Below, one piece after another: positions 7,786 through 14,938 of a stretch of DNA of 20,467 bases. The stretch's first letter is position 1, and each line of letters opens with the position of its first letter. A program made the position numbers and the translations under genes. Source of the DNA: DASXTW01 sp036505215 (GTDB lineage: Bacteria; Actinomycetota; UBA4738); the NCBI GenBank assembly GCA_036505215.1, contig DASXTW010000202.1, positions 1 through 20,467 on the forward strand, read 5' to 3'. The notes under the pieces were generated by a model, which did not search any database, was not told the origin of the DNA, and saw only the letters and a list, made by a program, of their open reading frames with translations.

Positions 7786-8822
7786 GACACCTGCCGGCCG
7801 ACCGCACTCGCGACCCGCCGGACCTCCTCCATGAGCAGAGCGAACCCCAAGGGAGTGAGGGCCTGGGCCCCGTCGGAGAGCGCCTCGGGTGGGTTGGGGT
7901 GCACCTCCACCAGGAGCCCATCGGCGCCCGCGGCCACACCAGCCCGGGCTACCGGGGCCACGAGCTCCGCCCGGCCCGTCCCATGGCTGGGGTCGACCAC
8001 CACGGGGAGCGACGACATCTGCTTCAGCGCAGGGATCGCGTTGATGTCCACGGTGAACCGGGTGGACGTCTCGAAGGTCCGGATGCCCCGCTCGCACACG
8101 GCCACCTGCTCGTTCCCCTCCGCAAGGACGTACTCCGCCGCAAGCAACAGCTCGTCTAGCGTCGCCCCCCAGCCGCGCTTCAACAGCACCGGCTTGGCGG
8201 CCTTCCCCACCGCCCGGAGCAGTCCGAAGTTAGCCATGTTGCGGGTCCCGATCTGCAGCATCTCGGCGTGCTCGGCCACCTGGGGGACGTCTTCCGGCGT
8301 GACCACCTCGGTGATCACCGCCATCCCCAGCTCGTCCGCGACTTCCCTGAGCATCAGTAGGCCCTTCTCGCCCAGGCCCTGGAAGCTATAGGGCGACGTT
8401 CTAGGCTTGAAGGCGCCAGCCCGCAGGATCTTCACGCCGGCGGCGTGCACGGCCTCCGCCGCCTCATAGAGCTGCTCCCGGCTCTCCACCGCGCATGGAC
8501 CCGCCATCATCACGACGCCACTGCCGCCCAACCGGACCCCGCCCGGCAGCTCGATCACACGGTTTTCAGGGTGGAAGTCCCGGCTTGCCAACCTGAAGCG
8601 ATGCAGGATCGGTACCACCCGCTCGACCCCCTCGAGCGGCTCGAACGTCTGGGGATCAACGAACCGCTCGTCCGCGATCACGCTGATGATGGTCCGATCG
8701 GTGCCCTTCGCGATATGAGCCATGATGCCGAGCGACTCAGCCCTTTCGACTACGGTGCCGACGTGCTCCGCCGTCGCGTCCGCCCGCATCACGATGACCA
8801 GGTCGTCCTCCCCCCGAGTCAT
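7782..8822 (-). CDS. aroF: 3-deoxy-7-phosphoheptulonate (DAHP) synthase, type I-beta with N-terminal regulatory domain
   Basis: The 346-residue enzyme condenses PEP and erythrose-4-phosphate, the committed shikimate step. Residues about 1-70 form a ferredoxin-like domain (DLVIVMRADATAEHV...) of the kind that carries feedback inhibition in the Thermotoga-type enzyme. The barrel shows MMAGPCAVES with the metal Cys, RAGAFKPRTSPYSFQG, QIGTRNMANF, LLKRG, CERGIRTFE, VVDPSHGTG and VEVHPNP. ATG 8822 overlaps the chorismate mutase stop as ATGA. Being next to a free-standing AroH mutase, it may form the enzyme pair seen where mutase and DAHP synthase associate; that is inference. Confidence 0.96.
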   Translation of the reverse strand: MTRGEDDLVIVMRADATAEHVGTVVERAESLGIMAHIAKGTDRTIISVIADERFVDPQTFEPLEGVERVVPILHRFRLASRDFHPENRVIELPGGVRLGGSGVVMMAGPCAVESREQLYEAAEAVHAAGVKILRAGAFKPRTSPYSFQGLGEKGLLMLREVADELGMAVITEVVTPEDVPQVAEHAEMLQIGTRNMANFGLLRAVGKAAKPVLLKRGWGATLDELLLAAEYVLAEGNEQVAVCERGIRTFETSTRFTVDINAIPALKQMSSLPVVVDPSHGTGRAELVAPVARAGVAAGADGLLVEVHPNPPEALSDGAQALTPLGFALLMEEVRRVASAVGRQVS

Positions 8823-9202
8823 GGCCCCACCTGGAGATCCGGGCGGAGAACGGTGGCGCCTCGGAGGTACACGTGCCGGACGTCCGCTTGGGTCCGGGAT
8901 GTGTTCCAGAGCACGAGGATCCGCAGGCACCGGGGGACGTGCGTGTCGCCCCCGTGCTCCCTGACCGCAAGCAGCGGCACCCGGTCCCACCCGTGCTCTC
9001 TGGCAGCGGCGGCGGGGTTCGAGCCCTTCAGGTCATCCGAGACCGTAAAGATCGCGGCGGCGATCTCCTCCACCCGGCACCCGTTCTCCGCCACTAAGGC
9101 TTCCAGGAGTTCTACGGTGGCGTCCCGAACCGCGTCAGGCCCTTCCCCGACCACGGTGATGGCCCCACGAAGCCCCCGGCAAGCCGTTCCAGCGTCACCC
9201 AT
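8819..9202 (-). CDS. aroH: Chorismate mutase, AroH type
   Basis: The 127-residue product has the same length as the Bacillus AroH trimeric mutase that converts chorismate to prephenate. Matching stretches are RGLRGAITV (catalytic Arg near the N-terminus), IAAAIFTVSDDL, AAAREHGWDRVPLLAVRE, VPRCLRILVLWNT (active-site Arg) and VRHVYLRGATVLRPDL. It is the first gene of the leftward shikimate operon; the stop overlaps the aroF ATG. The 153 bases upstream to the U32 gene should contain the operon promoter, but I see no clear -35/-10 pair there. Prephenate dehydrogenase and dehydratase are not in the window. Confidence 0.95.
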   Translation of the reverse strand: MGDAGTACRGLRGAITVVGEGPDAVRDATVELLEALVAENGCRVEEIAAAIFTVSDDLKGSNPAAAAREHGWDRVPLLAVREHGGDTHVPRCLRILVLWNTSRTQADVRHVYLRGATVLRPDLQVGP

Positions 9203-9324
9203 CCTGTACCCGCGAACAAGAGGCCGCCGGGGGCTCCTCGGCGCCTTCGGTCTGCCGGTCCTCTCGGTCCGCTATTCGACGCCGCGCGGCAGGGACAGCG
9301 TGATATGAGCCGTATGGATGGTCC

Positions 9325-9357
9325 AGACGCTGGCGCCGTTCCAGCTCGCCGGCGTCT
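9325..9357 (-). terminator. Hairpin just after the U32 gene, possible terminator
   Basis: AGACGCTGGCG (9325-9335) and CGCCGGCGTCT (9347-9357) form an 11-base-pair stem with one T/C-type irregularity and an 11-base loop. It begins at the U32 stop codon. No T-run follows on the minus strand, so intrinsic termination is doubtful; it may instead protect the 3' end or separate the U32 transcript from the aroH operon. Confidence 0.35.
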
Positions 9358-10510
9358 AGCCCCCTGACTCGCCGCCGAGAAGCGATGTTTCCTCGCTGTC
9401 TGGGTCCCATTCGGTGGTGTCACCCCGGGACACGGACGTCCGGTGCAACTCCTCCTCCCGGGCCCCGCAGGCGTAGCAGACCTTGCCGGCCTTGGCGGGT
9501 CCTCCAGGCTCGGGCTCCTCGGCCATCCTGGTCAGGAGCCGCAAGTGGAGCTCCTGGGTCTTGGCATTCCGGGTGCGATCCCGATCCGGGAGGACTCTGT
9601 CGAGATCCGCCCGAGCGCTCGCGATGTCGGGCTTTCCCTGGTTGACCTCGTCCACGAGCCTCCGGTACAGCCGCGTCAGCTCGGCGATGACCTCGGGGGG
9701 GTACTCGCGACCCTGGATCTTCACGGTGGTGACCCCGAGAGCCATGTAATTCGGGATGTCCTCGAGAAGTTGGTAGATCTCGTTGTTACTCTTCTCGAGG
9801 TACGTCAGGACCGACCCAGGGAACCGCTCCTCGATCTCGGGGATGTGCGTGCCCAGGCAGGGCCGGTAACAGACCCCTCCCTTGTCCGGGTTACCGATCA
9901 GCTTGACGCGGTGACTGCCGTCCGAGTCGTGGACGATCTGCTCCTCGAAGTACGGTGCGAAGTAGTCATAGAGCCGACAGCCACCCACACCGGTCACACA
10001 GCGGTTGGAGTGGATGAGCAACTCCACCCCGATCCCCACTTCGTCCGCGGTGGCCTTCAGCGCGGCGATCCGATCGAAGGTGTTGAGGGCCGTTGAGGCC
10101 ACGAACTGGGTGGCCCCCGCCTCCTTGACCTCCTTCATGCGGCTGCGGCTTCGCACGTTGCAGCCCACGCTGGCGTGGATGGTGATCTCCGGGAAGCGGT
10201 CGTGAACCACCGCCATGGCCTCGGGGGTCTTCATGATGAAGCCGTCCACCCCCCACTGGGCGTAACCCTCGACTTTCCGCATCATGTCGGGGTGGTCGGC
10301 GGACTCGATGTCGGCGTTGAGGGCCACGCGGAGCTTCGCTCCCTTGTCATGGGCCATGTTGGCCGCCTCGCGGACCTCGTGGTGCTGGAGCTCGTACCGT
10401 GCCTCGCGCCGGCTCCACCCCAGGGGTCCCACGTAGACCGAATCGGCCCCTTCCTTGAGAGCCTCCCGGACCATCTCCAGCGTTCCGCCGGGCGACAACA
10501 ACTCAACCAT
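9356..10510 (-). CDS. U32 family protein (peptidase U32-like, probable Fe-S enzyme)
   Basis: The 384-residue protein begins MVELLSPGGTLEMVREAL, the U32 N-terminal signature, and has VKIQGREYPPEV further on. Cys171 and Cys178 (C-x6-C) followed by Cys214 and Cys218 resemble the cysteines that hold a 4Fe-4S cluster in UbiU/V and TrhP relatives. An extra C-x2-C (345/348) lies in a charged tail. Relatives act in tRNA or ubiquinone hydroxylation rather than proteolysis, but the substrate here cannot be read. I chose ATG 10510 over an upstream in-frame start because AAGGAGG stands five bases before it and the domain starts at once. It has its own promoter and is transcribed towards the shikimate operon. 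Confidence 0.85.
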   Translation of the reverse strand: MVELLSPGGTLEMVREALKEGADSVYVGPLGWSRREARYELQHHEVREAANMAHDKGAKLRVALNADIESADHPDMMRKVEGYAQWGVDGFIMKTPEAMAVVHDRFPEITIHASVGCNVRSRSRMKEVKEAGATQFVASTALNTFDRIAALKATADEVGIGVELLIHSNRCVTGVGGCRLYDYFAPYFEEQIVHDSDGSHRVKLIGNPDKGGVCYRPCLGTHIPEIEERFPGSVLTYLEKSNNEIYQLLEDIPNYMALGVTTVKIQGREYPPEVIAELTRLYRRLVDEVNQGKPDIASARADLDRVLPDRDRTRNAKTQELHLRLLTRMAEEPEPGGPAKAGKVCYACGAREEELHRTSVSRGDTTEWDPDSEETSLLGGESGG

Positions 10511-10546
10511 ATTGGCCTCCTTCGGGAGCAAAGGGGGGTTCGGTTC

Positions 10547-10576
10547 ACTATGGGCGTCCCTTGCGGAATGTGTCAA
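10547..10576 (-). promoter_or_regulatory. Promoter of the U32 gene
   Basis: On the minus strand TTGACA (10576-10571) is a perfect -35 box, followed after 18 bases by CATAGT (10552-10547) as -10. This leaves a leader of about 30 bases with the AAGGAGG ribosome site before ATG 10510. It is the best housekeeping-type promoter in the window. Confidence 0.7.
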
Positions 10577-10577
10577 G

Positions 10578-10595
10578 GACGTTAAAGACGTTAAG
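10578..10595. repeat. Tandem 9-base repeat next to the U32 promoter
   Basis: GACGTTAAA and GACGTTAAG stand head to tail at 10578-10586 and 10587-10595, directly upstream of the -35 box of the U32 promoter. Position and repetition suggest a regulator or activator site. Confidence 0.4.
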
Positions 10596-10632
10596 AAACG
10601 GCTATTCAGTCACCTCCTTCCGCGCGCTCACT

Positions 10633-10658
10633 GCGCTCGCTCTATGGGACACGAGCGC
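10633..10658 (-). terminator. Inverted repeat around the satP stop codon
   Basis: GCGCTCG (10633-10639) and CGAGCGC (10652-10658) form a 7-base-pair stem whose loop contains the satP TAG. It has no T-run. It could weakly terminate or stabilise the satP transcript; support is limited to the symmetry. Confidence 0.2.
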
Positions 10659-11262
10659 CCATCGGACGCTCGCTCCACATCGGGGACCCAACTTTCAGCA
10701 CCTGCCGCCCGGCCATACCGTTGACCACGACCGCAGCTGAGGTGTACCAGGCGACCAGAGCCGTCACAATGCCCACCCAGCCTCCCAGCTTGATCAGGTT
10801 CGCCGTCCCACTGAAGAAGCCGAGCCAGAGGATGATCTCCGTTGCCTCAAGGGTGAGGAACACGAGGAACACGGCGACGTTCACCCGCGTGCTCCAGAGC
10901 AGCATGTAGGTGTTGAAGATGGAGAACGCGAGCAGGATCCACCCAAGGTCGTTCTGGGCCTGCGCCGCAGCCGTGGCCCTTGGCTCGATCAGAAGGAACC
11001 ACAGCCCTAGGCCGATCCAGAACCCGCCGTATGTCGAGAACGCGGTAGCCCCGAATACGTTCCGGTTTCGGAACTCCCACATCCCTGCCAGGAGCTGGAT
11101 GAACCCGCCGTAGGCGAACGCGAACCCGACCCAGGCATCGATCCCGTCCGTAAGCTTCGCGTTCGATGCCGACAGCAGGAACGTTGTCAGCGCGAACGCG
11201 CCCAGACCCAGTGCCGCAGGATCGGCCGCCGGCGGCAGCGAAACTTTTGTCTCTTCCTGCAT
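10642..11262 (-). CDS. satP: Acetate/succinate transporter, GPR1/FUN34/YaaH (SatP) family
   Basis: The 206-residue protein has about six hydrophobic segments and the family stretches GGFIQLLAGMWEFRNRNVFG and ATAFSTYGGFWIGLGLW. It should sit in the cytoplasmic membrane and take up acetate. The usual N-terminal signature NPxPLGL reads DPAALGL, an unusual substitution at a motif tied to transport. ATG 11262 was chosen because GGAGGGG lies about nine bases upstream; the frame is open far upstream without family similarity. It lies downstream of aceK in the same direction, separated by about 510 bases including a MarR relic, so it is probably transcribed separately. The tail after the last membrane segment (QVLKVGSPMW...) is about 20 residues. 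Confidence 0.9.
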   Translation of the reverse strand: MQEETKVSLPPAADPAALGLGAFALTTFLLSASNAKLTDGIDAWVGFAFAYGGFIQLLAGMWEFRNRNVFGATAFSTYGGFWIGLGLWFLLIEPRATAAAQAQNDLGWILLAFSIFNTYMLLWSTRVNVAVFLVFLTLEATEIILWLGFFSGTANLIKLGGWVGIVTALVAWYTSAAVVVNGMAGRQVLKVGSPMWSERPMGARVP

Positions 11263-11638
11263 ACCATTCACCCCTCCCGCTCGTTGCTTGCTTGATGGAA
11301 CCTCCTCACCGACTCTCGGTCTGGTCACGGAGGGTGCCCGCATTTCCGCATCGGTCGGTCGTATGGCATGGGCTCGACACGACGCCCTAGGCCGGACATC
11401 TCCACGGTCGGTGCTTGGAGGAGAAGGCCCCTCGGCCCTGCCAAGAGGATCGGCCCGAACTGAAGGCATTCTCGGGCCACATAGGGGAGTACGATTTCCC
11501 GATCGCCGTCCAGAGGCCTGCAAGACATTGTTACCCCCTCCGACCAACCGATCCGGGTAGGCAAGTTGAAGTATATGAAAGCTGGCGTGCTGCTGCGAGT
11601 CGCACCGCTGCCACCGAGACGGAAGGAGGTGGGCTCTC
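11263..11638. other. Gene-free stretch upstream of satP
   Basis: About 375 bases between satP and the MarR relic contain no ORF with a plausible product. It must hold the satP promoter on the minus strand. TATACT, at about 11570-11575 on that strand, is close to the -10 consensus, but it is about 310 bases from the start codon and has no good -35, so I do not call it. Confidence 0.5.
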
Positions 11639-11770
11639 GGCGGTCGGCGTCTGACGGAGCTCGCTCGGCGGATGGGCTGCAGCAGCGCCAACCTGACGCG
11701 CCTGGTCGACAACTTGGGCAAGTCGGGGCAGATGGAACGCGCCACGCACCCGTCCGCACAGGCGCGACGC
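11639..11770 (+). pseudogene. MarR-family regulator relic
   Basis: On the plus strand the frame reads GGRRLTELARRMGCSSANLT, RLVDNLGKSGQMERATHPSA and on. This matches the recognition helix and start of the wing of a MarR winged-helix protein. There is no start codon or N-terminal dimer helix upstream and no proper wing or C-terminal helix downstream; the frame simply runs to a stop at 11810-11812 inside the opposite-strand aceK end. It is a fragment of about 44 codons. It may be the remains of a regulator of the neighbouring acetate genes, but that link rests on position only. Confidence 0.6.
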
Positions 11771-11772
11771 GC

Positions 11773-13527
11773 TCAGAACGGCTCGAACTGCAGACGCCGT
11801 GACGGGTGGTAGGGGAAGATATCCACGATCTCCCCGCTCTGGACCCGGTCCTGCATCTGCGTCCAGAATCCCGGGTCGTAGAGTTCCCCGTGCTTCCGCT
11901 CCAGCACTTCGCGCAGGGGAGGAGGCAGAGAGATGAAATTGGGGAACTCCTCTGGGAAGGCGTCCCTCGGCCCGGCCCCGAACCAGCCCTCCTCGGCAAG
12001 GTCGTCCTCGTACGTGCGTGACACCGGCAGCGTCCGAAACTGGAAGTCGGTGAGCAGCGACAGCTCGTCGTAGTCGTAGCAGACCACCCGGCCATGCCTC
12101 GTGACGCCGAAGTTCTTGGGGAGGAGGTCTCCCGGGAAGATGTTCGTAGCCGCCAGGTCCTTGATGGCCTGTCCGAAGTCAATCACCGCGTCTCGCGCGG
12201 CATCCTCGGAGGCCTCCCGCACGAAGAGATCCAATGGACTGACGCGGCGCTCCACGTACGCGTGGTGGATCACGACGCTGTCACGGCTCACCTCGACCGT
12301 CCGGCCAGCCTCCCGCCGGAGCTCCTCCACCAGGTCGGCGGTTAGTCGGTCGCGGTCGAACCTGAGGTGTTCAAACTCCTGGGCCTCCACAAGCCTTCCA
12401 GCTCGATCGTGCCGGAACACTAGGCGATAGTTCCGCATCACGCCGTTCCGAGTCACAGACTTGGCGAGCGGGAACCGATCCTTGATCACCTTGAACACCA
12501 CGTCATATCCGGGCATCGTGAATACGACCATCACAAGACCCGGGGTGCCAGGTGCCACTACGAACCGCTCGTCGGTGGAACTCACATACTGAAGGAGGTT
12601 GCGATACAGCTCTGTCTTGCCGTGCTTGTGGCACCCGATGGCGATGTAGAGCTCGGCTATTCGCTTGTTCGGGATGAGCCGCTTCAGGAACCGCACCAGC
12701 TGGTAAGGCGGTCCGGCGTTCACGTGAAAGTGCGAACGGGTGAAGCTGAACAGGATGCTGAGGTCGTTCTCCTCCACGAGCACTGCGTCCACTGCGATGC
12801 CGCTTTCGTTGTGGAGGAGGGCCAGAGCCAGCGGGAGCGCCTTGGAGCCATGGAATACGCGTCCGATGAGGTACGCCCCCTTCCGTCGGAAGAATGGAGC
12901 CTCGACCATTTCGGCCCGGTCAATATCGCCGTCACCGACTCCGAGCGAGCGCAGGTGCTCGGTCAGCCGTGCCGCTGCCAGCCGCGCATCGCGGCGGACG
13001 TCCTCGTAGGGAGCGTCGAACCAGCGATCTGTCAGGATGGCCTCGAGGAAGTCTGCCGTCCCCGCCCTAGCCTCGTACGTCCGGCAGACGGTGCCGTCGC
13101 TTGAGACAGGCGGCGCCTCGAAGTCGGAGGCCACGAACTCGATGTTCGGATCGACGCCTGCCGTGGCAAAGATCCGACGCGTTACGGAGTTGAAGAAAGT
13201 CTCGGCCAACTCCCAATCTTCTCGCCCGGCAATCAGCCCAGAATAGACGGCCTTCAACCCTGCCCAGAGGAGCCGATCCGTTATCCGGGACTCCAGTGCC
13301 TCTCGCATGTCCCGCTCGATGCGATCGATGAGCTCTCCGTAGAGATCGAGACGCTCCACAGCATCGGCCAGGGCTCCTCTCCAGTCTCGCCGCTCGAATC
13401 GCTCCAAGGCTCGGCGGGTGATGGCCTCGAAGCCGTCCTGGTAGGCGTCGAACGCTGCCGCGATAGCACCTGCGGCAAGGTTCGCCAGCCGGCTGGCGGA
13501 GAGGGCGCCGGTCCCCTGGTAGCTCAT
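11773..13527 (-). CDS. aceK: Isocitrate dehydrogenase kinase/phosphatase
   Basis: The 584-residue protein is close in length to E. coli AceK (578) and alignable throughout. It phosphorylates and dephosphorylates isocitrate dehydrogenase, steering isocitrate to the glyoxylate bypass. ATP-site stretches are APGTPGLVMVVFTMPGYDVV and VFKVIKDRF (Lys346, corresponding to E. coli Lys336), then GDLLPKNFGVTRHGRVVCYD with YDYDE (Asp485 and Asp487, matching the catalytic pair 475/477). ATG 13527 is preceded by a weak GGTGGG. Neither aceA, aceB nor icd is adjacent; the nearest downstream gene is the acetate transporter. AceK is best known from Proteobacteria, so its presence in this high-GC background is noteworthy. 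Confidence 0.96.
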   Translation of the reverse strand: MSYQGTGALSASRLANLAAGAIAAAFDAYQDGFEAITRRALERFERRDWRGALADAVERLDLYGELIDRIERDMREALESRITDRLLWAGLKAVYSGLIAGREDWELAETFFNSVTRRIFATAGVDPNIEFVASDFEAPPVSSDGTVCRTYEARAGTADFLEAILTDRWFDAPYEDVRRDARLAAARLTEHLRSLGVGDGDIDRAEMVEAPFFRRKGAYLIGRVFHGSKALPLALALLHNESGIAVDAVLVEENDLSILFSFTRSHFHVNAGPPYQLVRFLKRLIPNKRIAELYIAIGCHKHGKTELYRNLLQYVSSTDERFVVAPGTPGLVMVVFTMPGYDVVFKVIKDRFPLAKSVTRNGVMRNYRLVFRHDRAGRLVEAQEFEHLRFDRDRLTADLVEELRREAGRTVEVSRDSVVIHHAYVERRVSPLDLFVREASEDAARDAVIDFGQAIKDLAATNIFPGDLLPKNFGVTRHGRVVCYDYDELSLLTDFQFRTLPVSRTYEDDLAEEGWFGAGPRDAFPEEFPNFISLPPPLREVLERKHGELYDPGFWTQMQDRVQSGEIVDIFPYHPSRRLQFEPF

Positions 13528-13690
13528 GAACCCACCAGCCTACGGCGGCCGAGGCGGTCGAGGGACCAGAGCAACACTCAGGGATGCCATCGATGTGCGG
13601 AAGCCGATCCAAACGAGCAAGCCCATGAACTCCCCGTACGGCGCGAGAACTCCGATTGGCACGGGCCTGGGCGATCCGTAGCATCCGCCG
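13528..13690. other. Upstream region of aceK
   Basis: No confident gene. On the minus strand a 40-codon ORF from GTG 13662 to the stop at 13540 encodes a hydrophobic stretch (GEFMGLLVWIGFRTSMA) ending just before aceK; I do not recognise it, and it may be the tail of a lost membrane-protein gene or chance. TAGGCT, nine bases before the aceK ATG on the minus strand, fits the TANNNT form and may be its -10. Confidence 0.3.
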
Positions 13691-13918
13691 GTGCTCTCGT
13701 TCCTTTACCTGCTCGTGCAAAGGCTCCTTCGACTGCTCGCCGGGACATCAGCCGTGACCGCTCTCGAGGTGGAGGGCGCGGGTGCTGCGGCATCAGCTGG
13801 CCGTACACGGCCGGAAGGTCGGGCGACCGGGCCTGCGACGGGATGGACCAGGTGCTCCTTTTGGCCGCAGTCGCCTGCTGCCGAGGCATGGGTTGGCGTC
13901 ATTCCTGGTCGGTGAATA
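13691..13918 (+). pseudogene. Decayed transposase (integrase-core type), N-terminal part
   Basis: The stretch begins MLSFLYLLVQRLLRLLA, shifts frame to VLRHQLAVHGRKVGRPGLRR, then shifts again to MDQVLLLAAV and back to SRLLPRHGLASFLV. Read together these match the N-terminal region of transposases that carry LEVLVLRHQLAVLRRQV before the DDE domain. At least three frame breaks and loss of the catalytic domain show it is dead. No terminal inverted repeats or target duplication were found. It marks old insertion activity between aceK and coaE. Confidence 0.6.
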
Positions 13919-13924
13919 CTCGCC

Positions 13925-13980
13925 ACGGGTGTAGGTCCTTCTTCGTGAGTTCGAATCTCCTCGAAGGAACCTGCGCCCGT
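13925..13980. repeat. Long hairpin with a tRNA T-loop-like apex
   Basis: ACGGGTGTAGGTCCTTC (13925-13941) pairs with GAAGGAACCTGCGCCCGT (13963-13980), giving about 17 base pairs with two G-U pairs and one bulge as plus-strand RNA. The 21-base apex contains GAGTTCGAATCTC, which looks like a tRNA T-arm. No T-run follows on either side. It lies between the transposase relic and the coaE promoter and could be an insertion-element end, a structured RNA or a terminator. Confidence 0.55.
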
Positions 13981-14037
13981 CGACATTACACCGACGGATG
14001 GACGCGACCAATGAAGGCCCTGGGTGCGCCAAGGGTC

Positions 14038-14043
14038 TATCCT
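14038..14043 (+). promoter_or_regulatory. -10 element of a probable leaderless coaE promoter
   Basis: TATCCT lies exactly seven bases before the coaE ATG, with no Shine-Dalgarno between. In actinobacteria a TANNNT box at this distance places the transcription start at the start codon. No clear -35 was seen. Confidence 0.5.
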
Positions 14044-14050
14044 GCGCGCG

Positions 14051-14656
14051 ATGCTGCTCGTCGGGCTCTCGGGCGGGATCGGGGCCGGGAAGTCAACCGT
14101 CGCGCGAATGCTCGCGGAGCGAGGGGCCCTGGTGTTCGACGCGGACGAGTTCGCGCGGCGAGCCGTCGAGCCTGGGACTCCCGGCCACGCGCGCGTCCTC
14201 GCCGAGTTCGGGCCCCAGGCGGCGAACCCATCCGGGGAACTCGACCGCGACTGGCTGGCCCGGCGCATCTTCGCCGACCCCGTGGCCCGCAGCCGCCTGG
14301 AGGCAATCGTGCACCCAGAGGTGGCCCGCCTGTTCGCGGAGGCCGACGAGCCCTACCGGGGCACCGATCGGGTCGTGGTCCACGCGGTCCCGCTCCTGGT
14401 CGAGAACCGATTGGAGCAAGCCTTCGACGTGGTGGTGGTCGTCTCCGCTGGAGAGCAGGCTCGGATCGCAAGGCTCGCCGCCGACCGGGGCATGAGCGAG
14501 CGCGCCGTCCGGGAGCGCATGGCTGCCCAGGCGCCGGACAGCGAGCGCGAGCGTGCGGGCCACTTCGTCATCCGGAACGACGGGCCCCTGGAGGACCTGG
14601 GGCGTGAAGTCGACTCCGTCTGGCTGGAGCTGAAGCGCCGGGCCCAGTCAAGCTGA
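14051..14656 (+). CDS. coaE: Dephospho-CoA kinase
   Basis: The 201-residue enzyme phosphorylates the ribose of dephospho-CoA, the last step of CoA synthesis. Motifs are LVGLSGGIGAGKSTVARML (P-loop), VFDADEFARR (DxD), LARRIFADPVARSRLEAIVH, HAVPLLVENRLEQAFDVVVV and the lid-region RMAAQAPDSERERAGHFVIR followed by NDG. An upstream in-frame GTG exists at 14024, but ATG 14051 gives the standard N-terminus and is seven bases after TATCCT, so translation is probably leaderless. The gene stands alone, with relic-filled DNA on both sides. Confidence 0.96.
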   Translation: MLLVGLSGGIGAGKSTVARMLAERGALVFDADEFARRAVEPGTPGHARVLAEFGPQAANPSGELDRDWLARRIFADPVARSRLEAIVHPEVARLFAEADEPYRGTDRVVVHAVPLLVENRLEQAFDVVVVVSAGEQARIARLAADRGMSERAVRERMAAQAPDSERERAGHFVIRNDGPLEDLGREVDSVWLELKRRAQSS

Positions 14657-14780
14657 CCGCCCTCCGAGTGTGCCGGGGTAGTCCCTCAGGAAGAGTGGCT
14701 CGGAAACCCGGGCTCATTCGCTCGGCGATGCTCACCATGCAATATCCCTCGAGAGCGACGCTTCGTCTGACGCTGCTCTT

Positions 14781-14815
14781 AGGGAGAGGCATGAGAGGGA
14801 GAGGCAAGAGGGAGA
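14781..14815 (+). repeat. Tandem 15-base purine-rich repeat
   Basis: AGGGAGAGGCATGAG (14781-14795) is followed at once by AGGGAGAGGCAAGAG (14796-14810), one base different, and a partial third unit GGAGA. The strand is nearly all purine. Confidence 0.7.
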
Positions 14816-14880
14816 AATCGGCTGCTTGGAGAGGAACCAAGACGACTCTCGTTTCGCTCGATTCCCATGGTGGGATCACC

Positions 14881-14938
14881 GCCAGAAGGTTTGGTGGTAG
14901 ACGGGGTTGTCTGAGGGTTCGACCCCTGCCGGGGGCAC
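14881..14938 (+). pseudogene. tRNA-like relic, perhaps from tRNA-Leu
   Basis: TTTGGTGGTAGACG resembles the D-loop side of a tRNA-Leu and is followed by a T-arm-like GAGGGTTCGACCCC and an acceptor-like CGGGGGCA. The anticodon arm is missing and the 5' acceptor does not pair with the 3' side, so it cannot be a working tRNA. GTTCGAC (14917-14923) and GTCGAAC (14943-14949) also form an inverted repeat, so a T-arm-like sequence is present on both strands. Confidence 0.3.

Noticed and set aside
14665..14690. GTGTGCCGGGGTAGTCCCTC as another copy of the 29-base repeat
   Set aside because: It shares GTGTGC, GGG and GTCCC but lacks the central spacing and the left half, and it heads no gene.
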